64,000 bases of DNA from Cypionkella sp. (GCA_025458525.1 JALOSF010000004.1:1-64000); one strand, 5' to 3'. Shown: positions 9,330 through 19,090, counted from the first letter of the stretch. The notes: generated by a model not told the origin, from the letters alone. Translations and numbers: made by a program.

Positions 9330-10258
9330 CCTGCCGCCCCAAGCAGGCCTTTTGCCCCACGTTCGGGCGCGGTTCCGCCCAGCGCGCGGGCGATCACGGT
9401 GGCGTTGTGATCCATCATCCCGACCCAGGTGCCCTCATAGCTGCCCTCGCTGCCCATGGCGTCCGAAAACAGCTCCCCCCCGATGGTCACGTCATGGCCC
9501 TTGGCCGCAGCCCCTTCGATCAAGGCGCGCAAGGCACGGTCCGATACCGAACTTTCGACAAAGACCGCAGGCACGCGGCGCGCAACCAGCAGATCGACCA
9601 GTTCGGCGATGCGCGACAACCCGGCCTCGGACTCGGTGGAAATCCCCTGAACGCCTTCCACCTCCAACCCGAAGGCGCGGCCAAAATAGGCAAACGCATC
9701 ATGCGCGGTGACAAGAAGCCGCTGATCGGCCGGCACCGAGGCGAGCACGGTCTTGGCGTAATCGCCCATCGCCGCAATCTCGGCCCGATATGTTTCGGCC
9801 CGCAGCGCGGTGTCGGGCGCAAAGGGGGAAAGCGCGGGTTCCATCAGGGCCGTCACCTGCGACCACAGCGCAGGGTCGAACCAGATGTGCGGGTCGGGCC
9901 GGTCGGGATACTCCGGGTCGGTCAGCAACAGATCGGGCGAAAGCGCCTCGGCCACGGCAAGCACCGGCTTTTCCGCCGCCAGCCTTGCCATCAGATCGGC
10001 AAGCTGCGCCTCAAGGTTCAGGCCATGCCACAGCACCAGATCGGCGCGGGACAAGGCCAGAATGTCGCTGCGGGTCGGGCGGTGGCCGTGCGGGTCCATC
10101 CCCGGACCGATCAGCGCCGTCACCGGCAGGCCCGACAGCGCCCGCGCGGCATCTGCGATCATCCCGGTGGTGGCCACGATGGCCGGGTCGGCCGCACGCG
10201 CAACCCCGGGAACCATCGTCGCCGCAGTCGCGGCCAGAAAGAAGCGTCGCGTCAGCAT
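9326..10258 (-). CDS. metal ABC transporter substrate-binding protein (ZnuA/TroA/MntA family)
   Basis: Signal peptide; DPHGHRPTRSDI, DPHIWFDPALW, TAHDAFAYFGRAFGLEVEGVQGISTESE cluster A-I motifs. Confidence 0.92.
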   Translation of the reverse strand: MLTRRFFLAATAATMVPGVARAADPAIVATTGMIADAARALSGLPVTALIGPGMDPHGHRPTRSDILALSRADLVLWHGLNLEAQLADLMARLAAEKPVLAVAEALSPDLLLTDPEYPDRPDPHIWFDPALWSQVTALMEPALSPFAPDTALRAETYRAEIAAMGDYAKTVLASVPADQRLLVTAHDAFAYFGRAFGLEVEGVQGISTESEAGLSRIAELVDLLVARRVPAVFVESSVSDRALRALIEGAAAKGHDVTIGGELFSDAMGSEGSYEGTWVGMMDHNATVIARALGGTAPERGAKGLLGAAG

Positions 10259-10299
10259 CACAATGCCCCTGAGCCTGATAAAACCATGAACAAAAGATA

Positions 10300-10314
10300 T
10301 GCGACTTAGTCGCA
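10300..10314. promoter_or_regulatory. Fur-family-like 7-1-7 palindrome 1
   Basis: TGCGACT-T-AGTCGCA, perfect inverted repeat upstream of the metal transporter. Confidence 0.6.
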
Positions 10315-10324
10315 ATGTCAATGC

Positions 10325-10345
10325 AATTGAGAACTATTCTCAATT
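10325..10345. promoter_or_regulatory. Fur-family-like palindrome 2
   Basis: AATTGAGAA-CTA-TTCTCAATT, perfect 9-bp arms. Confidence 0.65.
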
Positions 10346-10475
10346 CACAGATGCGTAGTCGACGACGGGGGCAGCGTCTGGCGCAAAACGGCATCGGCGC
10401 AACAAAAACGGCGCAGCGGCCTTTTTCCGCCGCACAGGTCCCGCTAGGGTGCACCGAACCTAACCGGGAAAGCCG

Positions 10476-11474
10476 ATGCCCGACGCCACCCTCCAACCGC
10501 CTGGCTTCACCATCATGGCCATCGGCCAGGCCGGACGCCTGCAATACGAAGCCATTCTGCTTGCAGCCTCGCTGCGGCTGACCAATCCGGGGTTTGCCGG
10601 GCAACTGGTGATTTGCGAACCACAGCCCGGCCCGCTCTGGTCCTCTGATCCGCGCATGTCAGAGCCTGCGCGCGCCGCGCTGATCGATCTGGGCGCACAG
10701 ATATTGCCGTTTGAAAACAAGGTTTTCGGGCAGGATTACCCCTATGGCAACAAGATCGAGGCTTTGGCCGCATTGCCCGACCGGCCTTTCCTGTTTCTGG
10801 ACACCGACACGCTTGTCACCGGCGATCTGGGCCGCCTCGCCTTCGATTTCAAGCGCCCCTCGGCCAGCATGCGGCGCGAAGGCACGTGGCCCCGGATCGA
10901 GCTTTACGGGCCGGGCTATACCGAAATCTGGTCTTCGCTTTATGCGCGGTTCGGGCTGGATTTTGCCTCCTCGCTCGACCTTGATCAACCGGACGAGTAT
11001 TGGGGGCGCTATCTTTATTTCAACGCGGGCTGGTTCTTTCATGAAAGCCCGCGCCGGTTTGGCGCAAGGCTGCTGTCCTATGCGAGGTCGATCCGCGAAA
11101 ACCGACCCGCGGCGCTGATCTTGCAAGAGTTGAACCCTTGGCTGGATCAAATCGCCCTGCCGCTGGTGATCCATTCCTTTGGCGGCGGACGGCCGGGGCC
11201 GGGGCTTGCCGGGCTGGATAGGGATGTGACGTGCCATTATCGCACCCTGCCCTTGCTTTATGCGCGCGAAAGCGACCGGGCCGTCGAGGTGCTGGAGGCA
11301 GTGGCGAAGGATCAACCGCTGCGCCGGGTGTTGCGCGACCATCCCCCGGTCAAGGCGATGGTCTATCAAAATCAGGGCCGACGCGCGCGGGCGCTGTTTG
11401 ATCGCAACGACCTGCCGCACCGCGAACAGGTGATCCGCAACACGCTCAAGCGCGAAGGGCTTTGGCTGCGCTAA
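10476..11474 (+). CDS. nucleotide-diphospho-sugar transferase-like protein (putative glycosyltransferase)
   Basis: GNKIEALAALPDRPFLFLDTDTLVTGDL DxD-type motif. Confidence 0.6.
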   Translation: MPDATLQPPGFTIMAIGQAGRLQYEAILLAASLRLTNPGFAGQLVICEPQPGPLWSSDPRMSEPARAALIDLGAQILPFENKVFGQDYPYGNKIEALAALPDRPFLFLDTDTLVTGDLGRLAFDFKRPSASMRREGTWPRIELYGPGYTEIWSSLYARFGLDFASSLDLDQPDEYWGRYLYFNAGWFFHESPRRFGARLLSYARSIRENRPAALILQELNPWLDQIALPLVIHSFGGGRPGPGLAGLDRDVTCHYRTLPLLYARESDRAVEVLEAVAKDQPLRRVLRDHPPVKAMVYQNQGRRARALFDRNDLPHREQVIRNTLKREGLWLR

Positions 11475-12064
11475 AGCTGCAAGACCGGCCAGAGCGAGGC
11501 AACCAGCAAGACGGCCATGCTGCGGTTGAAGATGACAAGCCTGCGGTTGGTGGTCAGCCAGCGGCGCAGCTGCTGGCCCGCCACCGCCCAAAGCGTGACC
11601 GAGGGCAGGTTCACCATCGCAAAGACGCCTGCGACCGTCAGCATCGGGCCAAGCCCCTGCCCGCCCGCATAGACGGTGACGGCGGTCAGGGCCATGGCCC
11701 AGGCCTTCGGGTTGACCCATTGAAAGGCCGCCGCCTCGACAAAGCGGAAGGGGCGGCCCGCGGCCTGCCGCCCCTCGGGCGCGGCGGCATGAGCGATCTT
11801 CCACGCGAGCCACAGCATATAGGCCACCGACAAGAGCTTCAGCAGCGTCGCAAGCTGCGGCAGCGCCTGAAACACCTGCGACACGCCCAGCCCCAGCACC
11901 AGAACCATCGCGGCATGGCCAAGGCTGATCCCCAGCAGATGCGGCAGGCTGCGCCGAACGCCAAAATTCGCGCCCGAGGCAAGGATCATCATGTTGTTCG
12001 GCCCCGGTGTGATCGAGGTCGCAAGCGCAAAGCCGACAAGGGCGAAGAACAGGTCTTGGGTCAT
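11471..12064 (-). CDS. LysE family translocator
   Basis: ALVGFALATSITPGPNNMMILASGANFG; QWVNPKAWAMAL. Confidence 0.9.
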   Translation of the reverse strand: MTQDLFFALVGFALATSITPGPNNMMILASGANFGVRRSLPHLLGISLGHAAMVLVLGLGVSQVFQALPQLATLLKLLSVAYMLWLAWKIAHAAAPEGRQAAGRPFRFVEAAAFQWVNPKAWAMALTAVTVYAGGQGLGPMLTVAGVFAMVNLPSVTLWAVAGQQLRRWLTTNRRLVIFNRSMAVLLVASLWPVLQL

Positions 12065-12110
12065 GGTCGCCAAGATGTGCCACAGGCGGGACCGCATGGG
12101 GTTGCGATCT

Positions 12111-12137
12111 GTTGCGAAAATTGGCATTCTTCGCAAC
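12111..12137. promoter_or_regulatory. Inverted repeat, probable operator of the divergent Lrp/LysE pair
   Basis: GTTGCGAA-N11-TTCGCAAC, ending 2 nt before the Lrp start codon. Confidence 0.5.
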
Positions 12138-12139
12138 AA

Positions 12140-12592
12140 ATGGCGAAGATCGACGGCATAGACCAAAAGATATTGCAAGAATTGCGCCGCGATGGGCGTC
12201 AATCCAATCTGGACCTTGCCGGACGGGTCGGGCTTTCGCCCTCGGCCACGCTGCGCCGGGTGCAAGAGCTTGAACGCCAGGGCGTGATCAAGGGCTATCG
12301 CGCGGTTCTGTCCCCGGCCGCGATGGGCGTGGGCTTTACCGCCTTTGTCACCGTGGGGCTGAACGCCCATACCAAGGCCGCGCAAGAAGCATTCGAACGC
12401 GCCATCGCCCGCGCGCCCCAGGTGATCGAGTGTCACAATGTCACCGGGACGGTGGAATATCTGCTGCGCGTCGAAGCCGCCGATCTGGCCGATTACAAGC
12501 ATTGGCACACCGAGGTTCTGGGTGTGCTGCCGCAGGTGCAGTCGGTCACGACCTTTGTGGTCATGGACAGCCCAAAGGATCTGCGCGCCTGA
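12140..12592 (+). CDS. Lrp/AsnC family transcriptional regulator
   Basis: IDQKILQELRRDGRQSNLDLAGRVGLSPSATLRRVQELERQGVIKGYRAVL. Confidence 0.93.
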   Translation: MAKIDGIDQKILQELRRDGRQSNLDLAGRVGLSPSATLRRVQELERQGVIKGYRAVLSPAAMGVGFTAFVTVGLNAHTKAAQEAFERAIARAPQVIECHNVTGTVEYLLRVEAADLADYKHWHTEVLGVLPQVQSVTTFVVMDSPKDLRA

Positions 12593-12686
12593 GGTGCGGT
12601 CGCGCCCGGTGTAAAACAGCGGGCGGCGGTTGCCGCTGGCATCGTTCCTCGCTAGCCTTGCGCCATAACCATCAGGGGGACACCAG

Positions 12687-13979
12687 ATGACAGACGCAAC
12701 CAGCTACGGCTTTGACACCCTGGCCATTCACGCCGGGGCCGAACCGGACCCGGCCACCGGAGCGCGGCAGGTGCCGATCTACCAGACCACGGCCTATGTC
12801 TTTCGCGATGCCGATCACGCGGCGAAATTGTTCAACCTTCAGGAAGTTGGCTACATTTATTCCCGCCTGACCAACCCGACCGTGTCGGCGCTGGCGAACC
12901 GGGTCTGCGCCCTTGAAGGCGGCGCGGGGGCGATCTGCTGTTCCTCGGGCCACGCGGCGCAGATCATGGCGCTGTTCCCGCTGATGGGGCCGGGGCTGAA
13001 CATCGTCGCCTCGACCCGGCTTTACGGCGGGACGATGACGCAGTTCAGCCAGACCATCAAACGCTTTGGCTGGTCGGCGAAATTCGTCGATTTCGACGAT
13101 CTGGCGGCGGTCGAGGCCGCAGTGGACGAAAACACCCGGGCAATTTTCTGCGAAACCATCGCGAATCCGGGTGGTTACATCACCGATCTGGATGCGATTG
13201 CGGCGATCGCGAACAAGGTCGGCTTGCCGCTGATCGTCGATAACACCACCGCCACACCCTATCTGTGCAAACCGATTGAACACGGCGCGACGCTGGTTGT
13301 GCATTCGGCCACCAAATACCTGACCGGCAATGGCACGGTGACGGGCGGTGTGGTTGTCGATTCGGGTAAATTCGACTGGTCGGCCAGCGGCAAGTTCCCG
13401 TCGCTGTCCGAACCCGAGCCCGCCTATCACGGGCTGGCCTTCCACCCGGCGCTGGGGTCGATGGCCTTTACCTTCCATTCCATCGCCGTGGGCCTGCGCG
13501 ATCTGGGCATGACGATGAACCCGCAGGGCGCGCATTACACGCTGATGGGGATCGAAACCCTGTCTTTGCGGATGCAGCGCCATGTCGAAAACGCGCTGGC
13601 CGTCGCCAAATGGCTGGAGGCGGACCCGCGGGTGGAAATGGTGACTTACGCCGGGCTGGACAGCAGCCCCTATGCCGACCGCATCCCGCGCATCTGCCCC
13701 AAGGGGGCGGGGGCGCTGTTCACCTTCGCCTTGAAGGGCGGCTATGACGCCTGCGTCAAGCTGATCGACAATCTGAAGCTGTTCAGCCATGTCGCCAACC
13801 TTGGCGATACCCGCAGCCTGATCATCCATCCGGCATCGACCACACATCGCCAATTGCCCGAGGCGCAGCAGATCAAGGCCGGGGCCGCGCCGAATGTGGT
13901 GCGGGTGTCGATCGGGATCGAAGATCTGGCCGACATCATCGCCGATCTGGATCAGGCGATGGACAAGGCCACCGCCTGA
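12687..13979 (+). CDS. metY: O-acetylhomoserine aminocarboxypropyltransferase/cysteine synthase
   Basis: Cys/Met PLP family: DTLAIHAGAEPDPATGARQVPIYQTTAYVF; HSATKYLTGNGTVTGG. Confidence 0.92.
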   Translation: MTDATSYGFDTLAIHAGAEPDPATGARQVPIYQTTAYVFRDADHAAKLFNLQEVGYIYSRLTNPTVSALANRVCALEGGAGAICCSSGHAAQIMALFPLMGPGLNIVASTRLYGGTMTQFSQTIKRFGWSAKFVDFDDLAAVEAAVDENTRAIFCETIANPGGYITDLDAIAAIANKVGLPLIVDNTTATPYLCKPIEHGATLVVHSATKYLTGNGTVTGGVVVDSGKFDWSASGKFPSLSEPEPAYHGLAFHPALGSMAFTFHSIAVGLRDLGMTMNPQGAHYTLMGIETLSLRMQRHVENALAVAKWLEADPRVEMVTYAGLDSSPYADRIPRICPKGAGALFTFALKGGYDACVKLIDNLKLFSHVANLGDTRSLIIHPASTTHRQLPEAQQIKAGAAPNVVRVSIGIEDLADIIADLDQAMDKATA

Positions 13980-14032
13980 CCCCGGTCATCCCGTGCCGGG
14001 CGCGGTCATCGCGCGCCCGGCAGCACTGTCAT

Positions 14033-14743
14033 TTACTGAACGATTTCAAAGACAACCGTTACGCTTGCCGTTGTTGCCACCTCGCCTGCCGCGACGGGCA
14101 CCGCAGCGGCGGCATCGGCAGATTGGCGAAACATCGGTGCGGGCTGGCTATAGCTGCCCGCTTCGGTCATCGACACGATCTTGCCAAGGCTCGCCCCTGC
14201 CGCTTCGACGAGCAAGGTGGCACGGGCGCGGGCATCCTCGACCGCGGCCTTGCGGGCGGCATCCATCGCCGGGCGCGGCTCTGACAGGCCAAAGCTGAGG
14301 CCGTTCAGCGTGTTGGCCCCATCCTGGATGGCGGCGTCCAGCACAGAGCCTAGCACCGCCAGATCGCGAATGCGCACCGTCAGCTGGTTCGAGGCGGTGT
14401 AGCCATCGATCCGCTGCTTGGTCCCGCTGTCATAGCCGGTCCAGTTCGGATTGATCGACAGGTTGGTGGTCTGCATGTCACGTGCACCGATGCCCGCCGC
14501 GGTCAGCCGCGCCATCACCGCGTTCAACGCCTCGGTATTGGCGGCCATCGCGGCGGCGGCGGTATCGCCGGTGGTGGTCACACCAAGCGACAGCGTGGCG
14601 ATATCGGGCACGCCGTCAACCGTGCCTTCGCCGGTCACGGTGATCTGCGCCGCGGGCGCTTGCGGTGCGGTCTGGGCCTGTGCCGCGGTCAGGGCGGTCG
14701 CCGACAGCAGGGTGGCAATCAGGGCGGCATGAAGAAGGCGCAT
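14033..14743 (-). CDS. SIMPL domain (DUF541) periplasmic protein
   Basis: Signal peptide; ITVTGEGTVDGVPDIATLSLGV; ARARATLLVEAAGASLGKI. Confidence 0.85.
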   Translation of the reverse strand: MRLLHAALIATLLSATALTAAQAQTAPQAPAAQITVTGEGTVDGVPDIATLSLGVTTTGDTAAAAMAANTEALNAVMARLTAAGIGARDMQTTNLSINPNWTGYDSGTKQRIDGYTASNQLTVRIRDLAVLGSVLDAAIQDGANTLNGLSFGLSEPRPAMDAARKAAVEDARARATLLVEAAGASLGKIVSMTEAGSYSQPAPMFRQSADAAAAVPVAAGEVATTASVTVVFEIVQ

Positions 14744-14915
14744 GAGGAGGACTCCGTAAGGTTTGTGCAGTTTCCAGACATGAAACGCGCCCCGCAAGCC
14801 GATCCTTGGCGCATCACGGGGCTTTTTCTTCCCTTCGGCGGAAAGCTGCTGTAGGAAAGAGACTGCCTGCAAGGGGCCGTATGCGCGCCTTGCCCCCTTA
14901 TGCTAGACGCCGGAT

Positions 14916-17900
14916 ATGACACCGAGTTTCGCGCTGAACCTGACCGACCACGGCATCACGCTCTTGCACCGCACCGGACGGGGCTGGATGGATGTGGGCC
15001 ATGTGGCCTTTGACGATCCCGATCTGACAGCGGCGCTGGAATACCTGCGCTCCACCGCGCTTGGGCTGTCGCCGAATGGCATCGCGACCAAGCTGATCAT
15101 CCCCGAGTCGCAGATCCTGTATATGCAGGTGGATGCGCCCGGCCCGGATGAGGCAAGTCGCCGCGCCCAGATCGAATCGGCGCTGGATGGGCGGACGCCT
15201 TACACGCTTGACGAATTGTCCTACGACTGGTCAGAGGATGGCGCCCGTGTCACGGTCGCGGTCGTGGCCAAGGAAACGCTGGCCGAGGCAGAGGCTTTTG
15301 CCACCGAACATCGGTTCAATCCGGTGTCCTTTGTGGCGCTCCCGCAGGCTGCACGGTTCGGCAAAGAGCCGTTTTTCGGCCAGACCGCGCTTGCAGCCAG
15401 TTTGCTCCCCGCGGGTGAGCGGGTGGACCCCGAGGCAGCTCCGGTCACGATCATCGCGCGCGAACCGCAGCGGATCGAGGACAGTGCCGCAGCCGCAGTC
15501 GCGCCCGAGCCTGTGCCCGTTGCGCCCACGCCCGTGATGGCAGAGCCTGATCCGCCGGTCCCGGCGCCAGAACCGGAACAGACGCCCGTCGAAGTGCCCG
15601 AACCCGGCCTGCCCAGCCCCGTGGCGCCAGAGCCAGAGATGCCCCAGCCGGCAGACCCAGAACCGGCAGACCCGGAGCCGGACCTGCCCGAGCCAGACTT
15701 GCCCGCGCCAGAGCCGGACCCGAGGCCGGAACCCGCGCCTCCTGCCCCCACGCCCCCTGCCCCCGCGCCGCAGCCCGATCCGGCACCGGCCTATGTGCCG
15801 CCTGCGCCGCCCGCCTATGACCCGCCAACCCCGCCTGTGACCCTGTCACGGCCTGCGTCGGTCTTACCCGACGAAGCCGAAGCGCCGATGGCGGTGGATG
15901 TCGAGCAAGAGGACACGGCAGAGGACGCGCCGCAGCCCAAGGCACGGGTCGCCTCGGTTCTGGACAGCAAATCCCCGCCCGGCGACGATCTGCCGCCGCC
16001 GCTCTCCTCGGCGGCGCTGATGGCCTTTGCCAGCCGCCGTGCCGCCGAAGGCAACGCCCGCCCACTTGGCAAGGCCGATGCGGGTCTGCCCGACCTGACC
16101 GCCGCGCGTCCCGCAGCACCCGCCGCCGCCCGCCCGGCCACCGCTGCGGCCAAACCCGTGGTGGAACGCCCCGCGGGCGCCCGCCCCGCCCCGAAGTTCA
16201 GCTATGACGACCCGTTGCCGCCGCCGACGCGGCTGCCCGGCGATCCGCCGATTGCCGCCGGATCGGTGATGGGCAAGGCAAGCAAGGGGTTGCGCAGCCT
16301 TGGCACCCTGGTGACAGCACCCACGATTCCGGGCACCAAGAAGAAAAAGACCGCGCCGCCACCGGCACCTGCCGCTGCGCCAGCGCGCCCCGTGGCCGCG
16401 CCCGTAGCCTCGACGCTGGCAGCCCCGGCCGAGACGGCGCCCTCGCTGGCCAGCATGAAGGCCGCGGCGCAGTCGCTGTCGCGCCCCAAACTGCCGACCC
16501 CCGCCCCCGATGCCATCGCCAAGGGCCTCAGCGCCCGCACCATGCCGCAGCGTGGCAAGCCGCGCTATCTGGGCCTGATCCTGACCGGCGTCTTGCTGCT
16601 GGTGCTGGCCATCGTGGCCGCGTGGTCGTCGTTCTATCTGACGCGGTCCGACGACACCCCCGCCGAGGTGCAGGTCGCGGGTGTGGAGGATGAAGCGGTT
16701 GCCGATGGCCAGATTCCGGCGCCCGACGAGGAGATGCTGGCCGATCTGCAAGCGCCTGACGATCTGCCAGAGGCGGCGCCAATCGCGGCACCTGCCCCCG
16801 TCGCGGCCCAAGTCGCCGAGGCAGAGCCCGCGCCTGCCGAACCCGCCCCGCAAACCGGCGTCGAGGCTGTGGCCGCAAGCGCGAACCAGCCCAACGCCGC
16901 CAATCAGGACGAGATTTTCCTGGCCGGGATGGATACGCCCCCCGTGCTCAGCGATCCGCTGATCCTGCCGCAACCCGTGGCTGCTGCCGATGCCTTGCCC
17001 GCCGCGCAAATGCCGCCGCCGCCCTTTGGCACGGTTTACCAGTTTGATGCCGACGGCCGGATCGTGCCCACCGCAGAGGGGATCATGACCCCGGAGGGCG
17101 TGATGCTGTTTGCAGGGCGCCCGGCCCGCGTGCCACCGCAGCGCCCCGCCGCGCTTGTCGCGGCCGCGCCCGAAGCGTCGGCCACCGCCCCAGCCGCGGT
17201 TGGAACCGCGGCCCCCGTCGCCCCAGCCGCGGTTGAAACCGCGGCCCCCGTGCAGGGCGAGGTGCTTCCAGCCGAAACCTTTGCCGCCGACCCCGCGCTT
17301 GGCACGCTTCGGCCCCGGCTGCGGCCCGAAGGTCTTGTGCCGCCTGCCGCGGTGACGGCAGATGACGACGCATCGCTTGCCCCCGCGGCGGACAGTCGCT
17401 TTGCCAGCCTGCGCCCGCGCGCCCGGCCCAGCGAGGTGCTGGCCGCCGGAGAGGCAGCGCGCCGCGCGTCAGAGGCCGCATCTCTGGCCACTCAGGCCGC
17501 GGTTGAAAATGCGGTGGCAAGTGCTGCGGACGCCTCGCTCAGCCCGCTGGCCGTTTCCGTGTCGCGGGTGCCCGCGCCCCGCCCGCGCGATCTGAGCCGC
17601 GCGGTCGAGGCAGCGGTGGCCGCCGCCACGCGCCAGCCAGCGGCAGAGCCCGTTGCAGCAGCGCAACCCGCAGCCCGGCCCAGTGCCGTCGAGGAAGAAG
17701 ATGACGAGCCGGAGGTGGCTTCAGCCGCGCCGCGCATCCCGACACGGGCCAATGTGGCAAAACAGGCGACCTTCGTGAATGCCATCAACCTGTCGCGCCT
17801 GAACCTGATCGGCGTTTACGGAACCCAGTCGAATCGCTACGCGCTGGTGCGGCAGGCCAACGGCCGCTATCGCAAGGTCGAGGTTGGCGACAATCTGGAC

Positions 17901-17987
17901 GGTGGCCGGGTGCAGGCGATCACCGCATCCGAAGTGCGCTACCGCAAAGGTGGCCGGATGGTGTCGCTCGCCATGCCCAAGGGCTGA
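14916..17987 (+). CDS. 1023-aa Ala/Pro-rich membrane protein with PilM/GspL-like N-terminus and PilP/GspC-like C-terminus (inferred)
   Basis: Single long ORF; TM segment YLGLILTGVLLLVLAIVAAWSSFYL; C-term LSRLNLIGVYGTQSNRYALVRQANGRYRKVEVGDNLDGGRVQAITASEVRYRKGGRMVSLAMPKG. Confidence 0.7.
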   Translation: MTPSFALNLTDHGITLLHRTGRGWMDVGHVAFDDPDLTAALEYLRSTALGLSPNGIATKLIIPESQILYMQVDAPGPDEASRRAQIESALDGRTPYTLDELSYDWSEDGARVTVAVVAKETLAEAEAFATEHRFNPVSFVALPQAARFGKEPFFGQTALAASLLPAGERVDPEAAPVTIIAREPQRIEDSAAAAVAPEPVPVAPTPVMAEPDPPVPAPEPEQTPVEVPEPGLPSPVAPEPEMPQPADPEPADPEPDLPEPDLPAPEPDPRPEPAPPAPTPPAPAPQPDPAPAYVPPAPPAYDPPTPPVTLSRPASVLPDEAEAPMAVDVEQEDTAEDAPQPKARVASVLDSKSPPGDDLPPPLSSAALMAFASRRAAEGNARPLGKADAGLPDLTAARPAAPAAARPATAAAKPVVERPAGARPAPKFSYDDPLPPPTRLPGDPPIAAGSVMGKASKGLRSLGTLVTAPTIPGTKKKKTAPPPAPAAAPARPVAAPVASTLAAPAETAPSLASMKAAAQSLSRPKLPTPAPDAIAKGLSARTMPQRGKPRYLGLILTGVLLLVLAIVAAWSSFYLTRSDDTPAEVQVAGVEDEAVADGQIPAPDEEMLADLQAPDDLPEAAPIAAPAPVAAQVAEAEPAPAEPAPQTGVEAVAASANQPNAANQDEIFLAGMDTPPVLSDPLILPQPVAAADALPAAQMPPPPFGTVYQFDADGRIVPTAEGIMTPEGVMLFAGRPARVPPQRPAALVAAAPEASATAPAAVGTAAPVAPAAVETAAPVQGEVLPAETFAADPALGTLRPRLRPEGLVPPAAVTADDDASLAPAADSRFASLRPRARPSEVLAAGEAARRASEAASLATQAAVENAVASAADASLSPLAVSVSRVPAPRPRDLSRAVEAAVAAATRQPAAEPVAAAQPAARPSAVEEEDDEPEVASAAPRIPTRANVAKQATFVNAINLSRLNLIGVYGTQSNRYALVRQANGRYRKVEVGDNLDGGRVQAITASEVRYRKGGRMVSLAMPKG
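17187..17252 (+). repeat. 33-bp tandem duplication inside the 1023-aa ORF
   Basis: gccccagccgcggttgRaaccgcggcccccgt twice; encodes APAAVGTAAPV/APAAVETAAPV. Confidence 0.85.
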
Positions 17988-17997
17988 CCCGCGCGTC

Positions 17998-19014
17998 TCA
18001 AGACCCGCTGACCCCTGCTTCGGCAAAGGTTGCCATGCCGGAATGGCAGGCAACCGCCCCCTGCACCACCCCCAGCGCAAGTGCCGCGCCCGAGCCTTCG
18101 CCAAGCCGCAAACCAAGCGCAAGCAGCGGTGCCTTCTGCAATGCCGCAAGCAACCGGCCGTGGCCCGCTTCGTCGCTGACATGGCCGGCAAGACAATGGT
18201 CCAGCGCGCCGGTCTGGGCACGCTCCAACACCAGAGCCGCCGCGCAGCAGATGAAGCCGTCAAGCACGACCGGAACGCGCTCGACCCTTGCCCGGGCGAT
18301 GGCGCCCGCCATCGCGGCAATCTCGCGCCCGCCCAGACAGCGCAGCACCTGCAACGGATCGCCAAGCACCGCCCCATGGCAGACAAGGCCGGCCCGAACC
18401 GCTTCGGCCTTGCGCGCCAGACCATCATCGTCCACGCCGGTGCCGCGGCCCACCCAATCCTCGGGCGCGCCCCCCAGCAAGGCCGCTGCAATGGCCGCGG
18501 CAGAGGTGGTGTTGCCGATCCCCATCTCACCGGCGATGAACAGATCGGCGCCCGGGTCCACCGCCTGCCAGCCGGTTGTCAGGGCCGCGACCGTCTCGGC
18601 CTCTGTCATGGCTGCGGTCTGGGTGAAATCGGCGGTGGGGCGGTCAAGCTCGATCGGGTGAACCGTCATGCTGGCGCCAAAGCTGCGGCACAGCTGGTTG
18701 ATCGCGGCGCCACCGTGGCGAAAGTTCGCGACCATCTGCACCGTCACCTCGGGCGGAAAGGCCGACACACCACGCGCGGCGATGCCGTGATTCCCGGCAA
18801 AAATGGCCACCTGCGGCCGGTCGGCCTGCGGCTTTTCGCGCCCCTGCCAGCCTGCCAGCCAGATCGACAGATCCTCCAGCCGACCCAAGGCGCCGGGCGG
18901 CTTGGTCAACTGCCCATTGCGGGCGCGCGCGGCCGCCTCGGCCCGCGCATCCGGCTGCGGCAGCGACGAAAGCACGCTGCGAAAACCATCAAGGGTGTCA
19001 AAGGGCGCGGTCAT
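17998..19014 (-). CDS. cobT: nicotinate-nucleotide--dimethylbenzimidazole phosphoribosyltransferase
   Basis: [45 protein letters not shown]. Confidence 0.95.
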   Translation of the reverse strand: MTAPFDTLDGFRSVLSSLPQPDARAEAAARARNGQLTKPPGALGRLEDLSIWLAGWQGREKPQADRPQVAIFAGNHGIAARGVSAFPPEVTVQMVANFRHGGAAINQLCRSFGASMTVHPIELDRPTADFTQTAAMTEAETVAALTTGWQAVDPGADLFIAGEMGIGNTTSAAAIAAALLGGAPEDWVGRGTGVDDDGLARKAEAVRAGLVCHGAVLGDPLQVLRCLGGREIAAMAGAIARARVERVPVVLDGFICCAAALVLERAQTGALDHCLAGHVSDEAGHGRLLAALQKAPLLALGLRLGEGSGAALALGVVQGAVACHSGMATFAEAGVSGS

Positions 19015-19090
19015 GGGCGGTGTCCTGCGTTGCATGGCGACTGGCCCTTGGCTACAGATTGGGCCAGCCAAAGACCAGATGGGAAACGTG

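Noticed and set aside
12593-12686. SAM-II riboswitch upstream of metY
   Set aside because: Leader does not show the SAM-II consensus as I recall it; only a GC-rich hairpin.
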